From NCBI GenBank assembly GCA_964450495.1, contig CAYVFU010000008.1, positions 14,650 through 78,649 on the forward strand: 64,000 nucleotides of DNA. The letters run 5' to 3'. Origin of the DNA: CALFUK01 sp964450495. GTDB taxonomy: Bacteria > Bacteroidota > Bacteroidia > Chitinophagales > Saprospiraceae. Under the pieces are notes generated by a model. The model saw only the letters and a program-made list of their open reading frames with translations, was not told where the DNA came from and searched no databases. Positions 15,391-23,325 of this stretch are shown one piece after another; position 1 is the stretch's first letter, and every line of letters starts with the position of its first letter. A program made the translations under genes and the position numbers.

Positions 15391-18198
15391 ATGTCGAAAA
15401 GACTAGTAAAAATTGCTAAAGAATTAAATGTTGCGACATCAACAATTGTCGAACATCTCGCCGAAAAAGGGTTTGAGGTAGAAAATAAACCTACCGCAAA
15501 ACTTAATGACGAGATGTACAATGAATTGTTGAAAGAATTTAGCGACCACATTGAGGAAAAGGAAAAGGCCGATGCTGTTGTAATAGGCACATCAAGAGGC
15601 GTCGTCGATGACCACCCAAGTGCAAAAAAAGCACCAGATCCAAAACCTGCGGTAGTTCCACCTCCTGTAGAAGAAGTGATTGAGCCAGAACCAACCCCAG
15701 AACCAGAACCGGAACCAACTCCAGAGCCGGAACCTATACCGGAACCAACTCCAGAACCAGAACCTGTAGCTGAAAAAGTTGATCCAGAGCCGGAAAAACC
15801 TGTTGAAGAAATCACAAGAGCAGAAACACCAAAAACGGGAGTTAAGGTTGTCGGTAAAATAGATCTTGAAAAAGATAAACCTAAACCTAAACCTGAATCA
15901 AAGGCAAAGACTAAAAAGGAAGAAGCAAAACCAAAAAAGAAAAAGGAATCCCCAAAAGAAGAGCCTAAAAAAGTAGCGGCAGAGAAAACCACAGATATAG
16001 AAGAAGATCCAAAACCTTCTAAACCTTTACCGCCTAAAGAAGAAATGATTAGAGCAAAGACTCCGACACTTCAAGGCTTAACAATTAAAGGTAAAATTGA
16101 CGCTTCCAAATTGGTCGAAAAGAAGAAGCCGAAGAAAGATGAACAAAAGAAAACAGCTGGCTCTCAAGATCAAAAAAGAAGGAAAAGAAAAAGAAAGAAA
16201 ATTACTGCTGAAACGTACATGCGTGGGCAGCGTAATACACCGAATAAAGGCAAAAAGACCTCTGGCAATGAAGTAAAAGAAGTTTCTCAGAAAGAAATCG
16301 AAGAGAAGATCAAAGCTACAATGGCCAGAATCACTGGAGGAAATAAAAATAAACGACAGAAGGTTAGAAGAGGTAGCCGTGAGGTTAAAAGAGAAAAACA
16401 AGCTGCAAGAGAAACGGTCACAGAAACAGGCTCATTACAATTAACAGAATTCATTTCTGTTTCTGAGTTTGCTTCATTGATGAATGTGTCTTCGACTCAG
16501 GTGATTACGACTTGTATGAATCTTGGTGTCATTGTTTCTATCAATCAAAGACTTGATGCTGAAATCATAGAATTGGTCGCAAGTGAATACGATTTTGAAG
16601 TTGAGTTTATAAGTGCAGAAGATCAAGTTGAAGAAGAGGAAGAAATTGTCGATGATCCAAAAGACCTTATACCTAGAGCACCAATTGTCACTGTGATGGG
16701 ACACGTTGATCACGGTAAGACGAGTTTGTTGGATTATATTAGAAAGGAGAATGTTGTTAGTGGAGAAGCTGGTGGTATAACACAGCACATTGGTGCTTAC
16801 GAAGTGAATGTCGATGATAAAAAATTAACTTTCTTAGATACACCAGGTCACGAAGCGTTTACCGCCATGCGTGCTAGGGGTGCAAAAGTTACCGATGTTG
16901 TAGTCATTATAGTTGCAGCGGATGACGACATAATGCCTCAAACAAAAGAGGCAATTAGTCACGCAACTGCAGCAGGGGTGCCGATCGTTTTTGCTATCAA
17001 CAAAATTGATAAACCAAACTCTAACCCAGATAAAATTAAGGAGGCTCTTTCAGCAATGAATTTCCTTGTGGAAGAATGGGGTGGTAAATATCAATCACAA
17101 GATATATCTGCGAAAACAGGCCAAAATATTGATCTGTTACTAGAGAAAATAATTCTTGAAGCAGAATTACTTGAATTGAAAGCCAATCCTAACAGAGAAG
17201 CTCACGGTACAGTCGTGGAAGCATCCTTAGACAAAGGGCGAGGATATGTTACCAAACTACTTGTCCAAAATGGAAGCCTTAAGATCGGGGATGTTGTCGT
17301 AACTGGAAACAATTACGGTAAGGTGAAAGCAATGTTCAATGACATCGGCAAAAAATCTAAAGAAGCTGGTCCATCAACACCAGTATTGATGCTTGGACTA
17401 AATGGAGCACCTCAAGCAGGTGAGAAATTTAAAGTAGTAGAAACTGAACAAGAGGCAAAAACTATTGCAGGCAAACGTCAGCAAATTTCTAGAGAGCAGA
17501 CAAACAGAGCAAGCAAACGTATTAGTCTTGATGAGATCGGACGTCGATTAGCTCTAGGTACATTTAAAGAATTAAATCTGATTGTCAAAGGTGATGTTGA
17601 TGGCTCTGTAGAGGCACTTTCTGATTCATTGATCAAATTATCTGTAGAGACAATTCAAATAAATGTTATCCATAAAGCAGTTGGCCAAATTGTAGAATCA
17701 GATGTATTACTTGCCTCTGCTTCTGATGCAATTATCATAGGATTCCAAGTAAGACCTTCAGGAGGAGCAAGACTATTGGCTGAAAAAGAAGGAGTTCAGA
17801 TAAAATCTTACTCCATTATTTACCAAGCAATCGAGGAGATTAAATTGGCAATGGAAGGTATGCTTGAGCCAACGAAAGAAGAGAAAATCACAGCTCAGGT
17901 TGAAGTAAGAGAAGTCTATAAAATTAGTAAGGTCGGTACAATTGCAGGTTGCTATGTACAAGAAGGTCTCATTTCTAGAAATAGCTTTATTAGGGTCATT
18001 CGAGATGGAATAGTCATTTTCCCTCAGAAGGAAGGTGCCAAAGGTGAATTGGCTTCACTCAAACGCTTCAAAGATGATGCTAAAGAAGTCAAGGCTGGTC
18101 TAGAATGTGGTTTGAATATCAAAAATTACAATGACATCAGAGTTGGTGACATCGTTGAAGGCTATACCATCGTAGAGGTAGCGCAGACACTTGGCTAA
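15391..18198 (+). CDS. infB: Translation initiation factor IF-2
   Basis: The 935-residue protein begins with an IF2-N helix (VKIAKELNVATSTIVEHLAEKG). A long low-complexity region follows: Pro-Glu repeats at about 95-130, then Lys-rich stretches to about residue 340. A second IF2-N follows (LTEFISVSEFASLMNVSS). The G domain starts near residue 430 with VTVMGHVDHGKTSLLDY (G1), DTPGHEAF (G3) and NKIDKP (G4). Domains II, III and the fMet-tRNA-binding C2 domain follow. IF-2 delivers initiator tRNA to the 30S P site. The stop codon overlaps the TTG start of the next gene by 8 bp, implying coupling. The PE repeats create a spurious Ser/Gly-rich open frame on the opposite strand. Confidence 0.97.
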   Translation: MSKRLVKIAKELNVATSTIVEHLAEKGFEVENKPTAKLNDEMYNELLKEFSDHIEEKEKADAVVIGTSRGVVDDHPSAKKAPDPKPAVVPPPVEEVIEPEPTPEPEPEPTPEPEPIPEPTPEPEPVAEKVDPEPEKPVEEITRAETPKTGVKVVGKIDLEKDKPKPKPESKAKTKKEEAKPKKKKESPKEEPKKVAAEKTTDIEEDPKPSKPLPPKEEMIRAKTPTLQGLTIKGKIDASKLVEKKKPKKDEQKKTAGSQDQKRRKRKRKKITAETYMRGQRNTPNKGKKTSGNEVKEVSQKEIEEKIKATMARITGGNKNKRQKVRRGSREVKREKQAARETVTETGSLQLTEFISVSEFASLMNVSSTQVITTCMNLGVIVSINQRLDAEIIELVASEYDFEVEFISAEDQVEEEEEIVDDPKDLIPRAPIVTVMGHVDHGKTSLLDYIRKENVVSGEAGGITQHIGAYEVNVDDKKLTFLDTPGHEAFTAMRARGAKVTDVVVIIVAADDDIMPQTKEAISHATAAGVPIVFAINKIDKPNSNPDKIKEALSAMNFLVEEWGGKYQSQDISAKTGQNIDLLLEKIILEAELLELKANPNREAHGTVVEASLDKGRGYVTKLLVQNGSLKIGDVVVTGNNYGKVKAMFNDIGKKSKEAGPSTPVLMLGLNGAPQAGEKFKVVETEQEAKTIAGKRQQISREQTNRASKRISLDEIGRRLALGTFKELNLIVKGDVDGSVEALSDSLIKLSVETIQINVIHKAVGQIVESDVLLASASDAIIIGFQVRPSGGARLLAEKEGVQIKSYSIIYQAIEEIKLAMEGMLEPTKEEKITAQVEVREVYKISKVGTIAGCYVQEGLISRNSFIRVIRDGIVIFPQKEGAKGELASLKRFKDDAKEVKAGLECGLNIKNYNDIRVGDIVEGYTIVEVAQTLG

Positions 18199-18991
18199 AC
18201 ATCCATTTCTATCCGAAGCAAATTTAAAAGCGTTCCTTGATGAACGGGTAGATAAGTATAATTCAAACTCATTTATTGAAAAAGATCCTATTTCGATTCC
18301 ACATCGATTTAGCAAAAAACAGGACATAGAAATTTCCGGATTTTGGATTGCCATGTTGTCTTGGGGATTGCGCAAAACAATCATTAACAAAGGGAATGAG
18401 CTTATTCAATTGATGGATAATGCACCACATGACTTCATTGTCAACCATGAAGAAAAAGACCGCAAAGCTTTCCTTCATTTTAAGCATCGGACATTCAACG
18501 ACATTGACACCTTATACTTTTTAGAATTTTTACAACATCACTTTAGAGAACACGATAGTTTGGAAGATGCCTTTTTGCTAGTAGACAATGCCTATGAAGC
18601 AAAATCTTCGCTTACTAATTTCCATGAGTATTTTTTTTCATTAGAAACCGCACCTAAGCGAACAAGAAAACATGTCGCAAGTCCAGCAAAAAAATCCACA
18701 GCTAAGAGACTAAATATGTTCTTAAGATGGATGGTTCGGAACAATTCTACAGGTGTTGATTTTGGTATTTGGAAAAAGATTCCAGCTTCTGAATTGATGA
18801 TCCCCCTAGACGTCCATGTGGACAAAGTAGCTAGGCATCTAGACTTGTTGCGTAGAAAACAAACAGATTGGCAAAGTGTGGAAGAACTAACAGCCCGGCT
18901 CAAAGAGTTTGATCCAGAGGATCCAGTCAAATATGATTTTGCCTTGTTTGGAATAGGTATTTTAGAAAAGGATGAGTTGTTTAAGAAATAG
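18191..18991 (+). CDS. TIGR02757 (DUF2400) family protein
   Basis: The 266-residue protein matches the TIGR02757 pattern: LKAFLDERVDKYN near the start, DPISIPHRFSKKQDIEISGF (about 36-56), and a C-terminal part with DVHVDKVARHLDLLRRKQTDWQ. The DVHV/helix-hairpin region resembles base-excision HhH glycosylase folds, but no function has been established to my knowledge. The start is a TTG overlapping the infB stop by 8 bp; the family N-terminus fits this start, and the nearest internal ATG would truncate it. It is the last gene of the rimP operon here and is followed by the 52-bp repeat cluster. Confidence 0.85.
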   Translation: MAKHPFLSEANLKAFLDERVDKYNSNSFIEKDPISIPHRFSKKQDIEISGFWIAMLSWGLRKTIINKGNELIQLMDNAPHDFIVNHEEKDRKAFLHFKHRTFNDIDTLYFLEFLQHHFREHDSLEDAFLLVDNAYEAKSSLTNFHEYFFSLETAPKRTRKHVASPAKKSTAKRLNMFLRWMVRNNSTGVDFGIWKKIPASELMIPLDVHVDKVARHLDLLRRKQTDWQSVEELTARLKEFDPEDPVKYDFALFGIGILEKDELFKK

Positions 18992-19008
18992 AATTTGATT
19001 TTCACAAG

Positions 19009-19125
19009 GAGGACGGTCCTGTGAGCCTTTGGCTTAGAACTTTTGTGTACGATACACAAAGAGGACAGACCTGTGAGCCTTTGGCTTAGACTTTTTGTGT
19101 ACGATACACAAAGAGGTCAGGGACC
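19009..19125. repeat. Two tandem 52-bp repeats with a degenerate third copy
   Basis: Copy 1 (19009-19060) and copy 2 (19061-19112) are near identical, and a broken copy starts at 19113 (GAGGTCAGGGACC). Each copy reads GAGGACrGwCCTGTGAGCC, then TTTGGCTTAGA, then ends in the palindrome TTTGTGTA-CGA-TACACAAA (19042-19060 and 19094-19112). The array lies 17 bp after the TIGR02757 gene. A related 35-bp sequence without the palindrome occurs at 59006-59042. There are no spacers, so this is not a CRISPR array. Confidence 0.85.
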
Positions 19126-19193
19126 TTTTGTTCGCTTTTGTGTAAGATGCGAGCTAAAGGTTTATTAACCTCTTGGCGGCTTCATGATCAGTA

Positions 19194-19574
19194 TCAATTA
19201 CTCTCAACCGCCGAAAGCCTAATCTCCTTAACCAGACCCTTTTCAGATTCAGAAAATAGGTACAGCCGATGTTTGCCTTCGACAGAAGACAGTGTGCCTA
19301 CTTGATAGTTATTTGTCTCCAAATTTCCTTGATGCCCTTTCTGATATGTAGTAGGTTGTATTTGTTGCAAATAGCTACTCAAAGCTTTGATTGCATCGTT
19401 TTTACGTAATGTTGTTGGTTTTGAATTTATAGTCAATTCTACCGAATTAGATAAAGTAGCGCTTACTTGATCCATGTTTTGCGTTGTGATCCCATTAATG
19501 GTTTCAGTAAAAGACTGACTATAACTTGTAAGTCCAACTATACTGAAAAGCATCACAATGATTATCTGTTTCAT
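19194..19574 (-). CDS. DUF4783 exported protein
   Basis: The 126-residue protein has a signal peptide (MKQIIIVMLFSIVGLTSYSQ) and a single cone-shaped (NTF2-like) domain typical of DUF4783. Features are a central KNDAIKALSSYL helix and the LYLFSESEKGLVKEIRLSA C-terminal strands. This family is restricted largely to Bacteroidota and has no established function. Likely periplasmic. It stands alone on the minus strand between the repeat cluster and the divergent gpmI. Assignment rests on overall pattern and length. Confidence 0.75.
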   Translation of the reverse strand: MKQIIIVMLFSIVGLTSYSQSFTETINGITTQNMDQVSATLSNSVELTINSKPTTLRKNDAIKALSSYLQQIQPTTYQKGHQGNLETNNYQVGTLSSVEGKHRLYLFSESEKGLVKEIRLSAVESN

Positions 19575-19692
19575 ATATCCATAAATGACTAGAAATCAAT
19601 AAAAGTTCAATTGTTAAACGGCATACAAGTCTATATTGGTGTAAAATCTTAAGAAATCGTAGTGTCCTGTAACTATAAGATGCTGATATAAA

Positions 19693-19707
19693 TGGTTAGT
19701 CTAACCA
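19693..19707. promoter_or_regulatory. Inverted repeat upstream of gpmI (operator candidate)
   Basis: TGGTTAG-T-CTAACCA is a perfect 7-bp inverted repeat with one central base. It ends 8 bp before a TAnnTTTG box (19715) and so overlaps where the -33 region should be. That is the position expected for a repressor or activator site, but no regulator can be named. Confidence 0.4.
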
Positions 19708-19714
19708 CATTGAT

Positions 19715-19722
19715 TACTTTTG
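19715..19722 (+). promoter_or_regulatory. Candidate -7 promoter box for gpmI
   Basis: TACTTTTG fits TAnnTTTG and lies 50 bp before the chosen gpmI ATG at 19773. This supports the shorter start, since the longer frame would begin upstream of the promoter. No clear -33 box. Confidence 0.4.
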
Positions 19723-19772
19723 TTAGACCTTTAATTGAAGTAATTTCTACAAATAACATTGCCATAACAAAT

Positions 19773-21302
19773 ATGAAATCAAAAGTAGCTCTTGTCATTT
19801 TAGACGGATGGGGTATTGGTTCTATTAAAGAATCAGATGCTATTCACAACGCGAGTACACCCTTCGTAGATGGGTTAATGGAGAAGTATCCTTCTAGCCA
19901 CTTGGTTACGTTTGGTGAGGAAGTCGGTTTGCCAGAAGGCCAAATGGGAAATTCGGAAGTTGGACACCTCAATATCGGAGCGGGTCGAATTGTATATCAA
20001 GATTTTACAAGAATAAACAAAGCCATAAAGGATGATACCTTTAATTCTAATGAAGAATTAGTCCGTTTACTAACCAAAGCAACTAGCGAAAAAAAGACTG
20101 TTCACTTAATAGGATTATTATCAGATGGCGGTGTTCATTCTCACATTAATCACGTGAAAGCCTTGATAGACGTTTGTGAAAGTTATGACCTTTCTTCTGT
20201 ATTGATTCATGCTTTTCTGGATGGCAGAGACACGTCCCCTGATGGCGGTAAGGATTATGTCAACGATTTGCTTGATTACACAAAGGATAAGCAGGCAACA
20301 CTCGCATCAATTGTCGGACGTTATTACGCGATGGACCGAGACACCCGATGGGAGAGAACCAAAATAGCTTACGATTTATTGACGAAAGGAGTTTCGGATG
20401 TTGTCACAAAGGATCCAGTTTCTATCATAAAACAAAAGTATGCTGAAGGTATTACCGATGAATTTATGGTACCAATTTTAGTAGAGTCAGAATCGGCTAA
20501 TCATATAGCAGAAGGAGATGTGGTTATATGCTTTAATTTTAGAACAGACAGGCCGAGACAGATTACAGAGGTATTGACACAAAGAGATATCCCAGAACAC
20601 GAGATGACTAAATTAGATATTGAATATTCTGGTATGACTAAGTATGATGATGATTATAATAATGTAGGTGTGCTCTTCGATAAGGACAATTTGAAGCAAA
20701 CCTTAGGTGAAGTGTTGTCAGCAAATGAAAGAACCCAAGTAAGAATTGCAGAAACAGAGAAATACCCTCATGTGACATTCTTTTTTAATGGTGGAAGAGA
20801 AGAACCTTTCAAGGGAGAAAGCAGAATAATGGTGCCCTCTCCCAAAGTAGCTACCTACGACTTGCAGCCAGAAATGAGTGCTGAAGAAATAACAACTAAG
20901 TTGATTGATGATATCCAGGAAAATGCACCGGATTTCATATGCCTCAATTATGCAAATACGGATATGGTCGGTCATACTGGAGATTTTGAAGCTGCCATTA
21001 AAGCAGCAGAAACAGTGGATACTTGCTTGTCACAATTAATCCCAATTTGTATAGAAAATAGATATGATCTTTTCATTATTGCAGATCATGGTAATTCGGA
21101 TATTATGAAAAACCCAGATGGATCTGTGCATACAGCGCATACAACGAATCCAGTACCATGTATTTTTGTAAATGAACAATCTGGTCTCAAAGCACTTTCT
21201 GATGGAAAACTAGCAGATTTAGCTCCGACTATTTTACATCTGATGGGTATACATATTCCTGAGGAGATGACGGGTAGTGTTTTGGTAGAAAAAGTTTCGT
21301 AA
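19773..21302 (+). CDS. gpmI: 2,3-bisphosphoglycerate-independent phosphoglycerate mutase
   Basis: Started at the ATG at 19773 (MKSKVALVILDGWGIG), as in the family; a 27-residue upstream extension is not credible. 509 residues. Metal- and substrate-binding motifs: LDGWGIG (10-16), GNSEVGHLNIGAGR with the phosphoserine nucleophile Ser61, GLLSDGGVHSH, AFLDGRDTSP, FNFRTDR, NYANTDMVGHTG and IADHGNSD. It interconverts 3- and 2-phosphoglycerate using two Mn ions in glycolysis and gluconeogenesis. Cytoplasmic. It is followed by serC 68 bp later; both use 3-phosphoglycerate metabolism, although serC seems to have its own promoter box. Confidence 0.97.
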   Translation: MKSKVALVILDGWGIGSIKESDAIHNASTPFVDGLMEKYPSSHLVTFGEEVGLPEGQMGNSEVGHLNIGAGRIVYQDFTRINKAIKDDTFNSNEELVRLLTKATSEKKTVHLIGLLSDGGVHSHINHVKALIDVCESYDLSSVLIHAFLDGRDTSPDGGKDYVNDLLDYTKDKQATLASIVGRYYAMDRDTRWERTKIAYDLLTKGVSDVVTKDPVSIIKQKYAEGITDEFMVPILVESESANHIAEGDVVICFNFRTDRPRQITEVLTQRDIPEHEMTKLDIEYSGMTKYDDDYNNVGVLFDKDNLKQTLGEVLSANERTQVRIAETEKYPHVTFFFNGGREEPFKGESRIMVPSPKVATYDLQPEMSAEEITTKLIDDIQENAPDFICLNYANTDMVGHTGDFEAAIKAAETVDTCLSQLIPICIENRYDLFIIADHGNSDIMKNPDGSVHTAHTTNPVPCIFVNEQSGLKALSDGKLADLAPTILHLMGIHIPEEMTGSVLVEKVS

Positions 21303-21343
21303 AAAAAGTAACCAACAGATATACATATAAGCAAGCTTAATAA

Positions 21344-21351
21344 TACTTTTG
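21344..21351 (+). promoter_or_regulatory. Candidate -7 promoter box for serC
   Basis: TACTTTTG matches TAnnTTTG, 20 bp before the serC ATG at 21371. The out-of-frame ATG at 21362 hits a stop after three codons and is not the start. Confidence 0.4.
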
Positions 21352-21370
21352 CACTTGAATAAATGAACTT

Positions 21371-22444
21371 ATGACAAAGTATAATTTTTATGCAGGTCCT
21401 GCTATCCTGCCAAAAGAAGTAATGGCGAAAGCATCTCAGAGTGCTTTAGAATTCGGAGGTACAGGATTATCTATCCTTGAAATGTCACACAGATCTAAAG
21501 AAGTGGCTTCAGTTTTGGAAGAAGCTAAAGGTTCAGTGCATGAGCTGTTAGGAACATCGGCAGATGAATATGATGTCCTGTTTCTTCAAGGAGGTGCAAG
21601 TTCACAATTTTTCATGACTGCTATGAATTTTCTTGGTGAGAATGAATCTGCTGGGTATGTTGATACAGGAGCCTGGTCTACAAAGGCTTTTAAAGAAGCA
21701 ACTAAATTTGGTAATGCGTCTATAATTGCCAGTTCTAAGGATACCAATTTTAACTACATACCAAAAGGCTTTGATATCGATGGAGCTTCTAAGTATGTTC
21801 ACTTGACTAGTAACAACACTATCTTTGGTACACAGTTTCAATCATTTCCAGATACGAATGTACCTTTCATTTGCGATATGTCTTCAGAAATTTTTAGTAG
21901 AAAATTGGACATGTCAAAGTTCGGAATGATATACGCAGGAGCACAGAAAAACCTTGGTCCAGCAGGGGTCACTCTTGCAATCCTTAATAAAGAATTTGCT
22001 GCAAAAACAGCACGTGAAGTACCGACAATGTTGGATTATCAAACACATGTCAAAAAGGATTCGGCATTCAATACGCCACCAGTATTTGCGATTTATGTAA
22101 GTATGTTGACCATGAGATGGATCAAAAAGAATGGCGGTGTTGAAGCAATGCAAGCAAAGAATGAACATAAAGCAGGTCTTCTTTATGATGAAATTGATCG
22201 CAACTCATTATTTCATGGAACAGCAGCAAAAGAAGACAGATCTTTGATGAACGTTTGTTTCTTATTACATGATGAGTCCTTGACAGATGATTTCTTAAAT
22301 GCTTGCGCAGATGCGAATTGTATTGGTGTTAAAGGTCACCGTTCTGTCGGTGGATTTAGAGCATCAATATACAACGCTATGCCTACAGAAGGTGTCCAGA
22401 AATTGGTTGATGTTATGAAACAATTTGAAAGCGTAAATGCCTAA
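21371..22444 (+). CDS. serC: Phosphoserine aminotransferase
   Basis: The 357-residue PLP enzyme begins MTKYNFYAGPAILP. It has LQGGASSQF (72-80, cofactor phosphate binding), GAWSTKAF (100-107) and the Schiff-base Lys193 in YAGAQKNLGPAG, and closes with GHRSVGGFRASIYNAM (product carboxylate and phosphate contacts). It converts 3-phosphohydroxypyruvate plus glutamate to phosphoserine, and serves pyridoxal synthesis in some bacteria. serA and serB are not in the window. The stop overlaps the next gene by 8 bp, so YgjP-like protein and SerC are probably co-translated. Confidence 0.96.
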   Translation: MTKYNFYAGPAILPKEVMAKASQSALEFGGTGLSILEMSHRSKEVASVLEEAKGSVHELLGTSADEYDVLFLQGGASSQFFMTAMNFLGENESAGYVDTGAWSTKAFKEATKFGNASIIASSKDTNFNYIPKGFDIDGASKYVHLTSNNTIFGTQFQSFPDTNVPFICDMSSEIFSRKLDMSKFGMIYAGAQKNLGPAGVTLAILNKEFAAKTAREVPTMLDYQTHVKKDSAFNTPPVFAIYVSMLTMRWIKKNGGVEAMQAKNEHKAGLLYDEIDRNSLFHGTAAKEDRSLMNVCFLLHDESLTDDFLNACADANCIGVKGHRSVGGFRASIYNAMPTEGVQKLVDVMKQFESVNA

Positions 22445-23177
22445 GGCCGGAAGGCTCATACTCAAGATAGAGGGAAAGGACATTCCTCTTGACGTTTATA
22501 AAGAACGAAGAAGTTCTATTAGAATTTCCATTGGGAAAAAAAGTTTAATCTTAAGAGTGCCTAGAGTCATCACCAAGGCACTCTTGATTGAACATGTTGA
22601 ATGGGCGAAAGATTGGGTCCGAAAACAACTCATAAAAGATCCCAATCTTTTAGATCACTATTACCAGCCAGATTATGTAAATGGAGATTTAGTTCACATT
22701 GCAGATAAATCCTACATTCTAAGGCTTAATGAAGAAACTAGAAAAACCTCTTCGGGTAAATTAGTAGGACATAATATTCTCCAAATAAAGTTAAGCAAGG
22801 AACTACCTGATGACAGTAAACAACAAATCATAACAAAACTAATACGACGGTTGATCGCTCTTGATCAAACACCAACTGTTGCTGAAAGAATACTGGAACT
22901 AAACGATAAGTACTTTCAAAAACCGATCAAGCAAGTAAGATTGAAGTATAATACAAGTAACTGGGGCAGCTGTTCTTCTAGTTCAAACATCAATATTTCT
23001 ACAAGACTTTTGTGTGCACCAAAAGAAGTCCAAGACTATGTTTTTATACATGAACTAGCACATTTAGAAGAACTAAATCATTCACCAAGATTCTGGAAAT
23101 TAGTCAAAGACGTGATGCCTGACTACAAACAAAAGGAAAAGTGGTTAAAGGAGAATAGTCACTTGTGCAAGATTTGA
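22437..23177 (+). CDS. YgjP-like (DUF45/M48-related) zinc metallopeptidase
   Basis: The 246-residue protein has the zinc site FIHELAHLEELNHSPRFW: HExxH, then an added His eight residues later in the NHSPRFW motif. Upstream is the family strand YNTSNWGSCSSSSNINIS. The N-terminal half (GRLILKIEGKDIPLDVYKE... SIRISI) is the usual beta-rich part. The family has no signal peptide and is presumed cytoplasmic. In many bacteria it sits near restriction or repair genes, but its substrate is not established. Here it overlaps the serC stop by 8 bp. Family call is strong, function open. Confidence 0.87.
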   Translation: MPKAGRLILKIEGKDIPLDVYKERRSSIRISIGKKSLILRVPRVITKALLIEHVEWAKDWVRKQLIKDPNLLDHYYQPDYVNGDLVHIADKSYILRLNEETRKTSSGKLVGHNILQIKLSKELPDDSKQQIITKLIRRLIALDQTPTVAERILELNDKYFQKPIKQVRLKYNTSNWGSCSSSSNINISTRLLCAPKEVQDYVFIHELAHLEELNHSPRFWKLVKDVMPDYKQKEKWLKENSHLCKI

Positions 23178-23271
23178 TCAGTACCTGTAGGCGTCTCGCT
23201 TCAGCTTTTAAGATCTCGTCTTAGCCTTACATCTAGCTCAGTCAGGTAGTTTATCTTTTCCACAAATAAAA

Positions 23272-23299
23272 TAGCAGAACACCTCACGGCATCCTGCTA
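23272..23299 (-). terminator. Intrinsic terminator of the DUF937-OmpA gene
   Basis: Read on the minus strand, TAGCAGGATGCC-GTGA-GGTGTTCTGCTA forms a 12-bp stem (with G-T wobbles) capped by a GNRA tetraloop and followed by TTTTATTT. It lies 27 bp after the stop of the OmpA-family gene. On the plus strand it may also stop read-through from the YgjP-like gene. Confidence 0.7.
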
Positions 23300-23325
23300 A
23301 CAAAATCATTGTCTCTATTTCTTTA

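Noticed and set aside
15381..15992. 203-codon Ser/Gly/Phe-rich open frame on the minus strand
   Set aside because: It is the exact complement of the Pro-Glu and Lys-rich repeats of infB; low complexity on one strand leaves the other open. No start context and no family resemblance.
19009..19125. Possible CRISPR array
   Set aside because: Units are directly adjacent without spacers, only two good copies, and no cas genes anywhere in the window.
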